A stretch of 36,186 bases of DNA from Fuerstiella sp. (GCA_014238335.1 JABABI010000071.1:1-36186), one strand, 5' to 3'. Counted from the first letter of the stretch, positions 9,269 to 21,160 are shown. The notes: generated by a model not told the origin, from the letters alone. Made by a program: numbers and translations.

Positions 9269-10015
9269 TCAGGTCTCTGACTCGTTCAACGGCGGCAGGA
9301 TCCAAATCTCACCATACATTTCCGGTTGCTCCGCACGATATTGTTCGTGGCGAATCAATTCCAGAGTCGCCTGAAAGATACCAACGATTCGCGATTGCAA
9401 TTTTTCACCGTCGAAGAACGAACTGAACATGACTCGAGGTTCCGTCGACAGCCGTTTTCGAATACGGTCCTGATAGACAGAGAACGGAGTTTCATCCATC
9501 CGAATACTGGTTTCACGATCCAGTTCCGGCAGACGAACGATGCGTGCCAGGGCACTGACAAGATCCCACAGTTCTACTTCCCGGATACGATCAGCCGCAC
9601 CATCGCGTTTGATGTCCGGCCGGTCGTCGCTCAAACGGGGATAGCGTTCCAGCCACTCGGACGCTCGATCGTCGAGAGTTCTGGCGGCGTTCTTGTATCT
9701 CTTGTATTGCATTAACTGAGCGATCAGGTCGCTGCTGGACTCTTCAATCACGTCCTCATCGACATGTTCCTCTTCTGGTTTCGGCAAGACTTCACGGCTT
9801 TTGATTTCCAGCAGAATGCTGGCCACCACAACGAAGTCGCCAATCATGTCCAGGTCCAGTATTTCCAGCAGGCCCAGAAACTGCTGAAAATCATGTGTGA
9901 CTTTCGCCAGTGAGACTTCGCACACGTCAAGTTCGTGCCGCCGTACCAGGTACAACAACAGGTCCATCGGACCGCTGTAGTGCCCCAGATCGACTTTGTA
10001 TTCCATTAACGTCAC
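9269..10015 (-). CDS. scpA: Segregation and condensation protein A (ScpA, kleisin)
   Basis: About 248 residues. ScpA is the bacterial kleisin that bridges the SMC dimer and recruits ScpB, helping chromosome compaction and segregation in the cytoplasm. The N-terminal SMC-neck-binding region (YKVDLGHYSGPMDLLLYLVRRHELDV) is characteristic, followed by helices with VVVASILLEIKSREVLP, an acidic linker, and a C-terminal winged helix that ends in FQATLELIRHEQ and LPPL, also typical. The GTG at 10015 is chosen because AGGAG lies six bases upstream; the ATG at 10006 is an alternative giving a start three residues later. No smc or scpB is in the window. aroH lies 465 bp upstream on the same strand; whether they share a transcript is unclear. 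Confidence 0.92.
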   Translation of the reverse strand: MTLMEYKVDLGHYSGPMDLLLYLVRRHELDVCEVSLAKVTHDFQQFLGLLEILDLDMIGDFVVVASILLEIKSREVLPKPEEEHVDEDVIEESSSDLIAQLMQYKRYKNAARTLDDRASEWLERYPRLSDDRPDIKRDGAADRIREVELWDLVSALARIVRLPELDRETSIRMDETPFSVYQDRIRKRLSTEPRVMFSSFFDGEKLQSRIVGIFQATLELIRHEQYRAEQPEMYGEIWILPPLNESET

Positions 10016-10480
10016 GCGGCACTCCTGACCTGTGCAGTGTCCTGACCACAAATTAAAACCGTCTGCGAAGGATTGTTCGAGTTGTTTGTCAGTTACTTAC
10101 ACTTACAGTCCATTCCCGTCGGATGTTGCACACGTGTGGCCATCACATTGCGCTCTAACCGATATATCTTTCGTTATCGGCTTCGTCGTACCACTTCGGT
10201 CAACTTCAGGCTTTCCTGGCGACTGGCTACAAATTCGCTAAAGATCTGAGGCTCACCGCTGGCCGATTTACAAATACGTAGTGTCTGCGCTTGCGTGCAA
10301 CATGCCCCGGGCGTCGCCGCTGGCCGTTTTCAGCATGCCAGGGGAAGGGACCGGGGCCCTGAATCTGCAGCACAGACGCCCAATTGCACGGACACGGTCT
10401 GCCGCACGTCGGGGGCAGCTGTGTAACACGATGAAGACGTTGCGACGCAATTATGAAATCACGTCCGGCCGCGGGCTGCG
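10016..10480. other. Gap between aroH and scpA, 465 bp
   Basis: No supportable gene. Short open frames on both strands lack recognisable protein features. A perfect 6-bp inverted repeat CCGATA...TATCGG (10159-10180, 10-nt loop) is the only structure I can point to; it has no T-tract. The promoter for scpA is probably here. Confidence 0.5.
10022..10026 (-). promoter_or_regulatory. Ribosome binding site deciding the scpA start
   Basis: AGGAG on the minus strand, six bases before the GTG at 10015 and fifteen before the ATG at 10006. The spacing favours the GTG. Confidence 0.55.
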
Positions 10481-10852
10481 TTATTGAGCACTCTTCATGT
10501 CGGGCCGCAGTTTCTCCGCTTCCCGCAGATAGACGTGTTCGATTTCTGCAGGTTTCCGATCACTGTTCACATGCAGCAGAATGCGAATGCATTTCTGCAT
10601 CGAACCTGCGACGGGAATTTCCAGGGCACACAGCAGAGGGACGGTCGTCATTCCGATGTGGCGAGCGGCCTCGGCAGGAAACGCCGACACCAGATCCGGG
10701 GTCGTTGTGAAGACAGCGGAAATTACATCGTCGAAATCCGTGATTTCATTACGTTTCAGGATTTCTTCGATCAGTTCCCGTGTAGCTTCGCGGACCTGCT
10801 CCGACACATCGGCGTCGACGGAGGTCGCTCCTCGAATGCCACGCACTGACAT
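10481..10852 (-). CDS. aroH: Chorismate mutase, AroH type
   Basis: A 123-residue monofunctional chorismate mutase, converting chorismate to prephenate for phenylalanine and tyrosine synthesis in the cytoplasm. It belongs to the trimeric AroH class typified by Bacillus subtilis. The opening VRGIRGAT, the block TPDLVSAFPAEAAR, PLLCALEIPVAGS and the ending HVYLREAEKLRPD are all class hallmarks. From its own ATG the numbering coincides with the known active site of the B. subtilis enzyme: Arg7, Cys75, Glu78, Arg90 and Tyr108 are all present. Full length for the family (about 120-130). A GGAG sequence nine bases upstream of the ATG at 10852 supports the start. Confidence 0.96.
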   Translation of the reverse strand: MSVRGIRGATSVDADVSEQVREATRELIEEILKRNEITDFDDVISAVFTTTPDLVSAFPAEAARHIGMTTVPLLCALEIPVAGSMQKCIRILLHVNSDRKPAEIEHVYLREAEKLRPDMKSAQ

Positions 10853-11371
10853 ATGAAACCGCTCCGAAGTTTGTAGCCGGGCTCTTCCGAGTCGAGCTTA
10901 TTTTACACGGGGCTACTCTCCACGGATTCGGAAGAGGCCTTGTGCCTGCGTCCACCTGGAAACTCCGCTCGAACCGAGCACTGACTTCCTGTGGGTTAAT
11001 CCTGATGGAACACGGTCTTTCACGACTCAGCGTCATTTGAGACCGAGTGCCGAACCATCCATTCTGCCGAACACCTTCCGCCCCGCAAGAGCGTTTTGTA
11101 CGGCTGGTCCAGAATCTCGTTCAAATCAGCGTTTTCTCTCGTTTTTGGTCACTTTTCGGAGTGCTTGAAGTTTGCCGGAGCCAGTGTTACCGTGGTCGCT
11201 CGTTTGAACGCCGGTCGGGTGCGGCTTTGGTTGCGCGCTGGCTGTGGTTCGTTCTGTTTAGAATCCCCAAGTTGTTTATTGGAAGCAGGTTGGGGCATCC
11301 TACGCGTCAATTCTCGACGCCATATTCTCGTCGTGATCACCACGGCACTACCTGACGAGGTCTAACCCAAA
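10853..11371. other. Gap between divergent aroH and ppdK, 519 bp
   Basis: The two flanking genes point away from each other, so both promoters should lie here. A 102-codon plus-strand frame (11047-11355) has arginine-rich, unstructured content and no family resemblance, and is not called. An 8-bp perfect palindrome GTGATCAC at 11333-11340, 31 bp before the ppdK start, is a possible operator. I see no good sigma-70-like promoter. Confidence 0.5.
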
Positions 11372-14104
<2,733 letters not shown>

Positions 14105-14133
14105 TCCTCGACACCAGTTCGAACAGAAATTAC

Positions 14134-14175
14134 GTGCCCGGTCCCGTGTCCATAGTACGGGGGACCGGGTGCTTT
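14134..14175 (+). terminator. Rho-independent terminator of ppdK
   Basis: A perfect 9-bp GC-rich stem, CCCGGTCCC (14137-14145) with GGGACCGGG (14161-14169), extended by weak pairs outside, with a 15-nt loop and TTTT just downstream (14173-14176). It begins about 30 bases after the ppdK stop. Confidence 0.8.
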
Positions 14176-14386
14176 TGTGCGCAGGCAGCTTTGTCAATCC
14201 CTTCTCTGAGTTGGGTACGATGGGCAGAGTCAAATGCGTTTGGGGGTTTCCGTCCGGCTCTGCCGCGCGTTTATGCTTGAAAACAGCCAAAACTTAATCT
14301 CCGACAGGTCCCGTCATATTCGGCGGATCGGAATTTACTGGAGACATATCGACAGACCAGATAAGCTACGAAGAATATAGAATTCT

Positions 14387-14407
14387 GTGGTTGGTCCCAC
14401 CAGCCAC
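14387..14407 (+). promoter_or_regulatory. Leader hairpin upstream of the giant repeat gene
   Basis: GTGGTTGG and CCAGCCAC form an 8-bp stem with one T-G wobble around a 5-nt loop, 65 bases before the ATG at 14473 and directly after an AT-rich -10-like stretch. There is no T-tract, so it is not an intrinsic terminator. It may protect or regulate the 5' end of the transcript; this is inference. Confidence 0.35.
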
Positions 14408-14472
14408 CCGCCCCCTTCGTGCTGTCGTTCAACTCCCGCCTTTGACAGCACTCACACTGCAAAAGTGTTCTG

Positions 14473-17400
14473 ATGAAAAACGAACGTAAACTGGTCGTCC
14501 CGTTCCTGCTGGCCGCTACTTCGATGTTCATCGCAGCACCGACTTCGTTCGCGCAGTCGGCTGAAGTTACAGCCGAGTATGCGCGACTGGCCAGTGAGTC
14601 CACCGCTGCGGCGTTGTCGCTGACGGATGAGCAGAACGCGGCCATCGCCACGATCATGGCAGAACGCAATGAAGCTGTTGCAGCGGCGGAAGACAGCGCG
14701 AAAGCCGGTTTGCACGCCGCCGCAGAACAGACGCTGTCGGCACTGCTCACCGCTGAACAGCAAGAAGCATTTGCAACCTTGTTCTCGCAGCCAAAATTGA
14801 AATTCAACTTTCGACTGCAGAAGTGGGACGCCGTTCTGGATTGGGTAGCAGATGAAGCTGGTCTGTCACTGGTCATGGATGAAGCCCCCCCAGGAACCTT
14901 CAACTACTCTGACAGTAAGGAATACACTCCGACAGAAGCAATTGATCTGTTGAATGGCTGGCTGCTGACGAAGGGCTACACGCTGGTCCGTCGTGAGAGA
15001 CTGGTGATGTGTTTGAACCTGAAGGGCGGGCTGCCGGACGGTGCCATACCGCGGGTCACGCTGGAGGACCTTGAGGCTCGGGGCCGCTTTGAATTCGTCA
15101 GCGTGCTAATTCCACTGGAAGGGCGGCCGGCCGATGAAACTCTCACAGAGATCACACCGCTGCTCGGAACGTATGGCAAAGCCGACATGCTGGCCGCGAC
15201 TCAACAGCTGCTGGTGGCAGATTCCGCGGCGACTGTGCGGATCATTCAGCAGGTCGTCAACAAAATCCCGCTGCCTAAGACGGCAGCCAAACCGACACCC
15301 ACGGAGCCGGCTCCAAAACCAGAGCTGCAGATTTATCCGATTGAACACGCCAACCCTGAACAGGCCGGCGAAGTATTGAAACAGATTGTCGAGGGAACGA
15401 TTGTGATTGATACTGTTGCCAGCCAAATCTCCATCAACGCCATTCCTACCGAGCAGGAAAAAGCAAAGACAATCATCGCCCAGCTGGAATCAAACCAGGG
15501 CCCTGACAAACAGCCCCAGCTGAAACTGTATGCGGCTCGTGTACGCGACACAGCCGAACTGCTGGCAACGATGAAGCTGGTCAGTCCCGATGGCGAGTTT
15601 CGCTACGACGAGGCAAGTCGAAAACTCGTGGCATGGGCGAATGCGACTGACCAGGTCCGGATTTCCAGTTCTCTGGAGGAATTGGAGGCGCAGCAACCTG
15701 CAGGCGGAACAACTCAGCTGGAAGTATATCTGCTGTCAGAAATCGATCCGGTCGCAGCACAAACTCTCGTGACGTCGCTGATGCCGGAGGTCAAAGTGAC
15801 CGTGGACAGCCGGACGGGAAGTCTGATCGCAATTGGAACGTTGTCCGACCATCAGGCTATTCTCACCCTGCTGGAACAGCTGGAACCTGAGGTCGCGAAC
15901 AGAAAACCGGCGGAATTAAAATCGTATCCCGTCGATCTTTCGATTAGCGCCGCAGCGACATCCGTGCTCGGTTCCGTCGTGCCGGAAGCCACAATTACGA
16001 CGGATGCGGCCAACGAGCGGCTGTTAGTCGTGGCTCCGCCTGAAAAACATGAGCTGGTCGCCAGCACGCTGCTGCAGTTGGCGGAAAATCTGGCGAAACC
16101 GGACCAGCAGCTGAAGACTTACGAAACCAGGGGTGTTGATACCGCCAGCGTGATTTCACTACTGTCGACGCTGAACCCTAGTGCTCAGATTACCGATGAT
16201 GTTGCGAATAAACGGCTGTTGGTGATCGCCTCTGCGGAAGATCATGCGTCAGTGGAAAACGTGCTGCAACAGGTTGTCAGTGACGAAGACACCGTGGACA
16301 CGATACTGAAGTCCTACCCGATGGCGGCCAACGTTGTACCGGAAACCGTCACTTCGCTGCTCACGACACTGACGCCAACGGCGTCCGTCACTGTCGACAG
16401 TCCCAACCGTCGATTACTTATTGCTGCCACGACGAAAGATCATGATGTCATTGCGGCAACGATTGCTCAGATCGCACGTGATGCCACAGGCGAACTTCCG
16501 GAATTGCAGTTTTATCCGTTGGTCAGAGCTTCCGGTGAAAACGCGGCGGCTGTTCTGCAGGCAATGCTGCCCGCCGCGCAAATAACGTTCGAAGCGTTGT
16601 CAAACAGACTGTCGGTTGTGGCAGCAATGGCTGACCACATCGTGCTGCGGACCACTCTCGACAAGCTGGAAGAAGCGGCTCCCGCCGATGAAAAACGAAC
16701 GTTGAAGGTCTATGACGTAACGACCGCTCAACGCCTGCGGTTTACGGCATTGCTGGATAGTCTGAGCTCCGAGCTACCCGGGTTACAGGTACTGACGGAT
16801 GCTCAACCTGGCGAGATGACCGTCTGGGCGAAACCATCTCAACAGGAAATTGTGACAGAAGTGCTGGCTCAACTTCAGCGCGACGTTCCTCCCGAACAGA
16901 AGCCAAAACTGATCGTGTACCCGATTCGAAAAGTGGATGCGAACAGCGTTTCTACAGTGCTCATTGAACTGTTTCCGGATGCGAAGATAACGGTCGACAC
17001 TGTGGCCGGGCGCCTGCTGATCAACGCCCGACCGCAGCTGCACGAAACCATCAAGTCTGCAATCGAACAGCTGGATTCAGATGTCGACGGTGATACGGAG
17101 ATCAAGCTGATGGTCTATCCCGTTAATGGCATCGACCCGACCAACGCAATGCAGTTGTTGACTTCAGAAGTTCCCCGAGCGACGGTCATTCACGACACGA
17201 CCGGGCAGACGTTGATTGTTAGGGCTCGACTTTCACATCAGCAGCAGGTGGCCGAACTACTGGACGCACTTCGTTCTGCATCGACTCCGTTAAGGGAACG
17301 CACGGTCGTGGTGTATCCGATGTCACACAGCAATACGACGGCGGAACAAACGTTCTTTCAGAATGCGTTTCCCGATTCCACGGTTGTTATCGAGCCGCTT

Positions 17401-20400
17401 GCTCAGACAATGACTGCCCTGGCGACGATAAATGATCACATCGCCATCCGCAGTGCGGTGGAGGCCATGTCAGAAGCGGCCAGCGAAGGTGGTGCGGAAG
17501 TGAAAACGTATTCCGTTGTTGGCATGGATGTGACGGGGGTCGCGGGAATGCTCACAGCCGCAGTTCCTGACGCGAAGATTGTGTTCGCGGACGAAAAACT
17601 TCTGGCCTGGGGGCAACCCGAGGATCAGTCTATCATCAAGAGCATCGTGGAAGGAACTCAAACTGCGTCTGTGGACCGATCGATTACTGCGTTTGACGTC
17701 AGTGAGATCGGGATGGCCACCGGGCAGTCTGTTCTCGCTCAGGTAGCACCGGGAATTTCGTTTCTGCAGGGCGGCGATGGGAAATCGCTGATTGCATGGG
17801 TTGACGAAGCAACAAGAACGCGCGTCAAAGAGACTCTGCAGCAACTGTCCGGGTCGCCCGCTGCGACCGCAGATCGCACTTTGAGATTCTACGACATCGC
17901 AACCGCGGGTGGCGGCAACGCTCAAACCGTACTGGCTACAGCCGCGCCATCTGTATCATTTACTGCAACGACCGACGGCAAACGATTGCTTGCTTTGGTG
18001 TCTCCCGAAGAGCATCAGAAGATCGAAGCAACCTTGATGCAGCTGGCGGCAGAGCAGCCCTTTGCGGTCGAAACCACACTTCAGCTCTATTCCATTAGAG
18101 ATCTCGGACCGTCAGCGATCACTGTCCTGTCACAAAGCGTGCCGGCTGCGTCGATTTCAACCGGCGCCCGTCCGGAACAAATTGCTGTCGTGGCTTCAGC
18201 CGATGATCATGAGCGTTTATCGAAGGTGCTGGCACAGCTGATTGCCGCAACAAGTCCGATAAAACAGAAGACGCTGGCCATCTTCGACATCCGCGGTACG
18301 GACCCGGCAGCTGTACAGACGGTGCTGCAGCCATTGGTGGATGCCGATGTGCAGCTGACCGTCGATCCAACGGGGCGCCGACTGTACGTGCGGGCATTTG
18401 CGGAAAAGCAGGAACTGATCAAGGCCACGATCGACCAGATTACGTACAATCTGCAACCGGACGGTAAACTGGAAACAAAGACATACCTGGTTGGAGCTCC
18501 CAACGCTGACGAAGCTCAGGAGGTACTGCTGGCCCTGTATCCTGATGCAACCATTGTGACTGATCGTGATCGGAAACTGATTGTCGCGACAGCCACTGCC
18601 GAACAGCATGCCAGGATCGGCGAAATTGCTGAACAGATCGCCGGAGTCGACATGGCTGAGAACGCTGCTTTTCCGGTCGTATATAAGACGAACAATGTGT
18701 CGGCAGCATATACCGAAGATCTGCTTGCTGAACTTTTCACTCGCCTGGACAACGTTCGGTTTGCTGTGAACGACAGGACCGGCCGGCTGGTCGCCGTGGC
18801 TCGGAAAGATCAGCACAAGGTGATTCAGGATCTGATCAGTCAGTTCGACGGGGATCCGACCGAAGAGATCCAGCGGGACCTTGCTGTCTATCGAGTTCTG
18901 CCGCTGGATGGCCTGACCGTCAAGGAGGCCCTTGAGCCTCTGATTTCCAAAGATGTGACCATTTCCGCGGGCAGGCGCAGCGATCAGATTCTTGTGAGTG
19001 CTCGACCGGAAGAACAACAGAAAATTGCGAGTCTGATTCAACAGATAACGATGGCTCCCGTGGGCGGTACCGGTGTCGAAACGAAAACTTACCAGATGGC
19101 GCGCGGTGAGGCAGATGAAGCTCAGGAAGTCCTGCAAGCCTTGTTTCCGAATGCGACTCTGGTCACAGACGCAGGCCGTGAAGTACTGGTGGCCACGGCT
19201 TCCGCGGAAGAGCAAAAGACAATTGATCAGGTTGTGCAGCAAATGACCGGGAAGGCGCGAACGAAAAACAGTCCCGTACCGAAAACTTATCGGCTGAATC
19301 AGGCGGACGGTTATATTGTTCTGGAGGTGCTGGAAGCCCTGTTTCTACAGGCCGACGAGGTGCGTCTTTCACTGGATGACGTCAGTCAAACCGTGGTCGC
19401 CGTCGCTCGACCTGATCAGCATGAAACGATTGCAACACTGTTGGCGGATCTTGATCCGCAGGACGGGACGAGCGTTCGGAAACTGCAGATGTATCCTGTT
19501 CACGGCATGGATGGCTTTGTCATCAGTGAGGTCGTGGACGGCGTGCTGCAGGAGGAAGATCGCGGAGCAAAAGTGATTTTTGAAAGCGCCACCGAAAGTC
19601 TGCTGGTGACGACAACGATGGCAGGCCACACAGCTGCGAAGGATGCGATCGACAGGTTTGAAAAACCCGAACCGCGGCAGATCGAGGTGTTTCAGCTGGC
19701 TTATCTGGAACCTCGAGCCGCCCAGACCGCCATCGACCAGATGATCAGCAGCCGCTTTTTTCACGATGCGACTCGCCCGCAGGTTCATGCGGACGAAGAC
19801 ATGCAGCAATTGTGGGTGCAGGCTTCGGCCAGCCAGATTGCCGACATGAGGTCGCTGATGGTCAAGATGGGCGAGGTAGGTCTGAGTGTTGGTGCCGATT
19901 CGTCAAACAGCAATCTGCGTGTTATTCCCGTCGGCGACGATGTCGGCGCGGCCATCAAACGAATTCAGGATCTATGGCCGAAGCTGCGGAAGAACCCGAT
20001 CAAGGTGCTCCATCCCGGTCAGAAGAACGTGCCTGGACAGTTCTCTGTTCCGCCGGAGGACATCAACGAGCCCCGGGGACAGGATAATAACGTGCTGGAT
20101 TCCCAAACCGGCGCACAGGCTGCCGTGCCGGCTGTGCAGGAAGACGATTCTCAACTCAGCACGCCTGTCGTCATTATGCCGGGTAATGGGCGTCTGACGA
20201 TTGCGTCCGACGACGCCGAAGCTCTGGACCAGATGGAATCTCTACTGAGAGCCATTTATTCGCGACCGGCGGGTGGACGTAATCGAGACTTTAGTATCTA
20301 CCAGCTGACCAACGCCGGAGCGTCCGATGTCGCCACAACACTGCAGCAGATCTTCGACGACACGGAGGGTCTGATCTCCTTCGGCCACGTGGCCATGGTC

Positions 20401-20898
20401 CCTGATGAACGGCTGAACTCACTGATCGTTTACGCCAGCCGCTCCGACCGCAATCGTATTGAACAATTGCTTGAGGTGCTCGACTCTGACAAGTTCGAAG
20501 ACACAAAGAGAGCCTACGTAACAAAAGTCATTCCTGTGCAGTACACCGACGCCGGGCGTGTCAAGGACGTTCTGGATGGCGTCTATCGCCCGCAGCTCAC
20601 TGCCGGAGGCGCTCGCAGCACGATCTCCATTCCCAAGGGGGTCCCGTCCGAAGTTGCTACCGTATTGCGGCAGATTAACGCGGCCGCGGCTGCACCATTG
20701 CTGACGATTGAAGTTCAGACCGATACAAACTCGCTTGTCGTTAAAGCGCCACAGGATCTTCTCGACGAAGTCAGCGAACTGGTGGCCAGCCTTGACGAAG
20801 TCGCCCAGACCAGCCGCGCACGGGGACTTACCCTGCTGCCCCTGAAAAAAACAAAGGCTTCGCGAGTGATGGAGATTCTCGGCGACGTACTGGATTAA
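14473..20898 (+). CDS. Giant exported secretin-N-domain repeat protein without a secretin pore
   Basis: A 2141-residue protein at the head of the T2SS locus. Residues 1-27 are a signal peptide (basic start, hydrophobic core, SFA at the likely cleavage site). An alanine-rich helical region (about 30-103) follows, then an N0/secretin-TonB-like domain (about 108-185: KFNFRLQKWDAVLDWVADEAG, then TPTEAIDLLNGWLLTKGYTLV). From about 205 the protein is built of ~66-residue units with the pattern L-x-x-Y-P-(V/I), A-x-x-V-L-x-x-L-x-P-x-A-x-I-x-x-D, R-L-L-V-x-A, H-x-x-I-x-x-x-L-x-Q-L, matching the secretin N-domain (NolW-like) consensus. I count 22 regular units at 285-1736 and a few more divergent ones to the end. 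The beta-barrel signature (VPxLGxxPxLGxLF) is absent. Known secretins have three to seven such domains. It probably forms or lines an extended periplasmic structure with the secretion system; alternatively it is a periplasmic scaffold. No clear ribosome site precedes the ATG. Confidence 0.85.
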   Translation: MKNERKLVVPFLLAATSMFIAAPTSFAQSAEVTAEYARLASESTAAALSLTDEQNAAIATIMAERNEAVAAAEDSAKAGLHAAAEQTLSALLTAEQQEAFATLFSQPKLKFNFRLQKWDAVLDWVADEAGLSLVMDEAPPGTFNYSDSKEYTPTEAIDLLNGWLLTKGYTLVRRERLVMCLNLKGGLPDGAIPRVTLEDLEARGRFEFVSVLIPLEGRPADETLTEITPLLGTYGKADMLAATQQLLVADSAATVRIIQQVVNKIPLPKTAAKPTPTEPAPKPELQIYPIEHANPEQAGEVLKQIVEGTIVIDTVASQISINAIPTEQEKAKTIIAQLESNQGPDKQPQLKLYAARVRDTAELLATMKLVSPDGEFRYDEASRKLVAWANATDQVRISSSLEELEAQQPAGGTTQLEVYLLSEIDPVAAQTLVTSLMPEVKVTVDSRTGSLIAIGTLSDHQAILTLLEQLEPEVANRKPAELKSYPVDLSISAAATSVLGSVVPEATITTDAANERLLVVAPPEKHELVASTLLQLAENLAKPDQQLKTYETRGVDTASVISLLSTLNPSAQITDDVANKRLLVIASAEDHASVENVLQQVVSDEDTVDTILKSYPMAANVVPETVTSLLTTLTPTASVTVDSPNRRLLIAATTKDHDVIAATIAQIARDATGELPELQFYPLVRASGENAAAVLQAMLPAAQITFEALSNRLSVVAAMADHIVLRTTLDKLEEAAPADEKRTLKVYDVTTAQRLRFTALLDSLSSELPGLQVLTDAQPGEMTVWAKPSQQEIVTEVLAQLQRDVPPEQKPKLIVYPIRKVDANSVSTVLIELFPDAKITVDTVAGRLLINARPQLHETIKSAIEQLDSDVDGDTEIKLMVYPVNGIDPTNAMQLLTSEVPRATVIHDTTGQTLIVRARLSHQQQVAELLDALRSASTPLRERTVVVYPMSHSNTTAEQTFFQNAFPDSTVVIEPLAQTMTALATINDHIAIRSAVEAMSEAASEGGAEVKTYSVVGMDVTGVAGMLTAAVPDAKIVFADEKLLAWGQPEDQSIIKSIVEGTQTASVDRSITAFDVSEIGMATGQSVLAQVAPGISFLQGGDGKSLIAWVDEATRTRVKETLQQLSGSPAATADRTLRFYDIATAGGGNAQTVLATAAPSVSFTATTDGKRLLALVSPEEHQKIEATLMQLAAEQPFAVETTLQLYSIRDLGPSAITVLSQSVPAASISTGARPEQIAVVASADDHERLSKVLAQLIAATSPIKQKTLAIFDIRGTDPAAVQTVLQPLVDADVQLTVDPTGRRLYVRAFAEKQELIKATIDQITYNLQPDGKLETKTYLVGAPNADEAQEVLLALYPDATIVTDRDRKLIVATATAEQHARIGEIAEQIAGVDMAENAAFPVVYKTNNVSAAYTEDLLAELFTRLDNVRFAVNDRTGRLVAVARKDQHKVIQDLISQFDGDPTEEIQRDLAVYRVLPLDGLTVKEALEPLISKDVTISAGRRSDQILVSARPEEQQKIASLIQQITMAPVGGTGVETKTYQMARGEADEAQEVLQALFPNATLVTDAGREVLVATASAEEQKTIDQVVQQMTGKARTKNSPVPKTYRLNQADGYIVLEVLEALFLQADEVRLSLDDVSQTVVAVARPDQHETIATLLADLDPQDGTSVRKLQMYPVHGMDGFVISEVVDGVLQEEDRGAKVIFESATESLLVTTTMAGHTAAKDAIDRFEKPEPRQIEVFQLAYLEPRAAQTAIDQMISSRFFHDATRPQVHADEDMQQLWVQASASQIADMRSLMVKMGEVGLSVGADSSNSNLRVIPVGDDVGAAIKRIQDLWPKLRKNPIKVLHPGQKNVPGQFSVPPEDINEPRGQDNNVLDSQTGAQAAVPAVQEDDSQLSTPVVIMPGNGRLTIASDDAEALDQMESLLRAIYSRPAGGRNRDFSIYQLTNAGASDVATTLQQIFDDTEGLISFGHVAMVPDERLNSLIVYASRSDRNRIEQLLEVLDSDKFEDTKRAYVTKVIPVQYTDAGRVKDVLDGVYRPQLTAGGARSTISIPKGVPSEVATVLRQINAAAAAPLLTIEVQTDTNSLVVKAPQDLLDEVSELVASLDEVAQTSRARGLTLLPLKKTKASRVMEILGDVLD
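15325..19680 (+). repeat. Array of 22 secretin-N-like protein repeats
   Basis: Coding repeat of about 198 bp per unit, average 66 residues. Units start near residues 285, then every 61-70 residues, with openings such as LKSYPV, LKTYET, LIVYPI, LMVYPV, LQFYPL, LRFYDI, TKTYLV. Divergence between most units is high, so the array is old. A further related unit lies before it (about 205-265) and others after it (to 2141). Confidence 0.85.
18475..19686 (+). repeat. Recent three-unit tandem duplication inside the repeat array
   Basis: Residues 1335-1536 and 1537-1738 are two consecutive three-unit blocks. Unit A1 (TKTYLVGAPNADEAQEVL) matches B1 (TKTYQMARGEADEAQEVL); A2 (TGRLVAVARKDQHKVI) matches B2 (SQTVVAVARPDQHETI); A3 and B3 are weaker. 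Corresponding positions are 202, 202 and 201 residues apart, so the block was copied as a unit of about 606 bp. Confidence 0.7.
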
Positions 20899-20986
20899 TT
20901 TCGAGGCGGAATTCTTAGCTGCGAAAGAACAGCCTCCCGTTTCAGGCTTCCTGTGCGGCTGTATTCGTTGATGGAGTGTCTGCCCA

Positions 20987-20992
20987 TATAAT
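20987..20992 (+). promoter_or_regulatory. Possible internal promoter (-10 box) before gspE
   Basis: A perfect TATAAT in the 272-bp gap between the giant repeat gene and gspE. The hexamer 17 bp upstream (TTCGTT) is a poor -35. If active, it would let the core secretion genes be expressed apart from the giant gene. Confidence 0.3.
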
Positions 20993-21144
20993 GTCGGCGA
21001 CGTCCGAAAACCGGGACTCTGCCTCGGCAATTTCCAGAAAACCTTGTGTCGCCCCGGACTGAGCTGTAGAGTTATTGCCAATGTTGGTTTCGGAATGAAC
21101 TTAGACTGAAATCAGTATCCCGCCCCATATCCCCGTAATTGTTC

Positions 21145-21160
21145 TCCTGCGTCTGCAGGA
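21145..21160 (+). promoter_or_regulatory. Hairpin covering the gspE ribosome binding site
   Basis: TCCTGC-GTCT-GCAGGA is a perfect 6-bp stem with a 4-nt loop. Its right arm contains AGGA, the only ribosome-binding-like sequence before the gspE ATG (10 bases away). Folding would hide that site, so translation of gspE may be controlled or kept low. The function is inference. Confidence 0.45.

Larger units (their letters stand above)
14105..14472 (+). other. Gap between ppdK and the T2SS locus, 368 bp
   Basis: It contains the ppdK terminator and, further on, an AT-rich stretch (about 14371-14386, including TATAGA at 14376-14381) followed by a stable hairpin at 14387-14407. No gene is supported. 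The promoter for the giant repeat gene and possibly the whole secretion locus is expected here, but I cannot find a good -35 box. Confidence 0.5.

Noticed and set aside
11047..11355. 102-codon plus-strand frame before ppdK
   Set aside because: No ribosome site, no domain, arginine-rich composition expected of untranslated GC-rich DNA.
18217..19242. 341-codon open frame on the minus strand
   Set aside because: Antisense shadow of the repeat array in the giant protein; no protein features.
15325..19680. The ~198-bp periodicity as a DNA repeat or CRISPR-like array
   Set aside because: The repetition is at protein level with high DNA divergence and an uninterrupted reading frame; there are no identical direct repeats with unique spacers.
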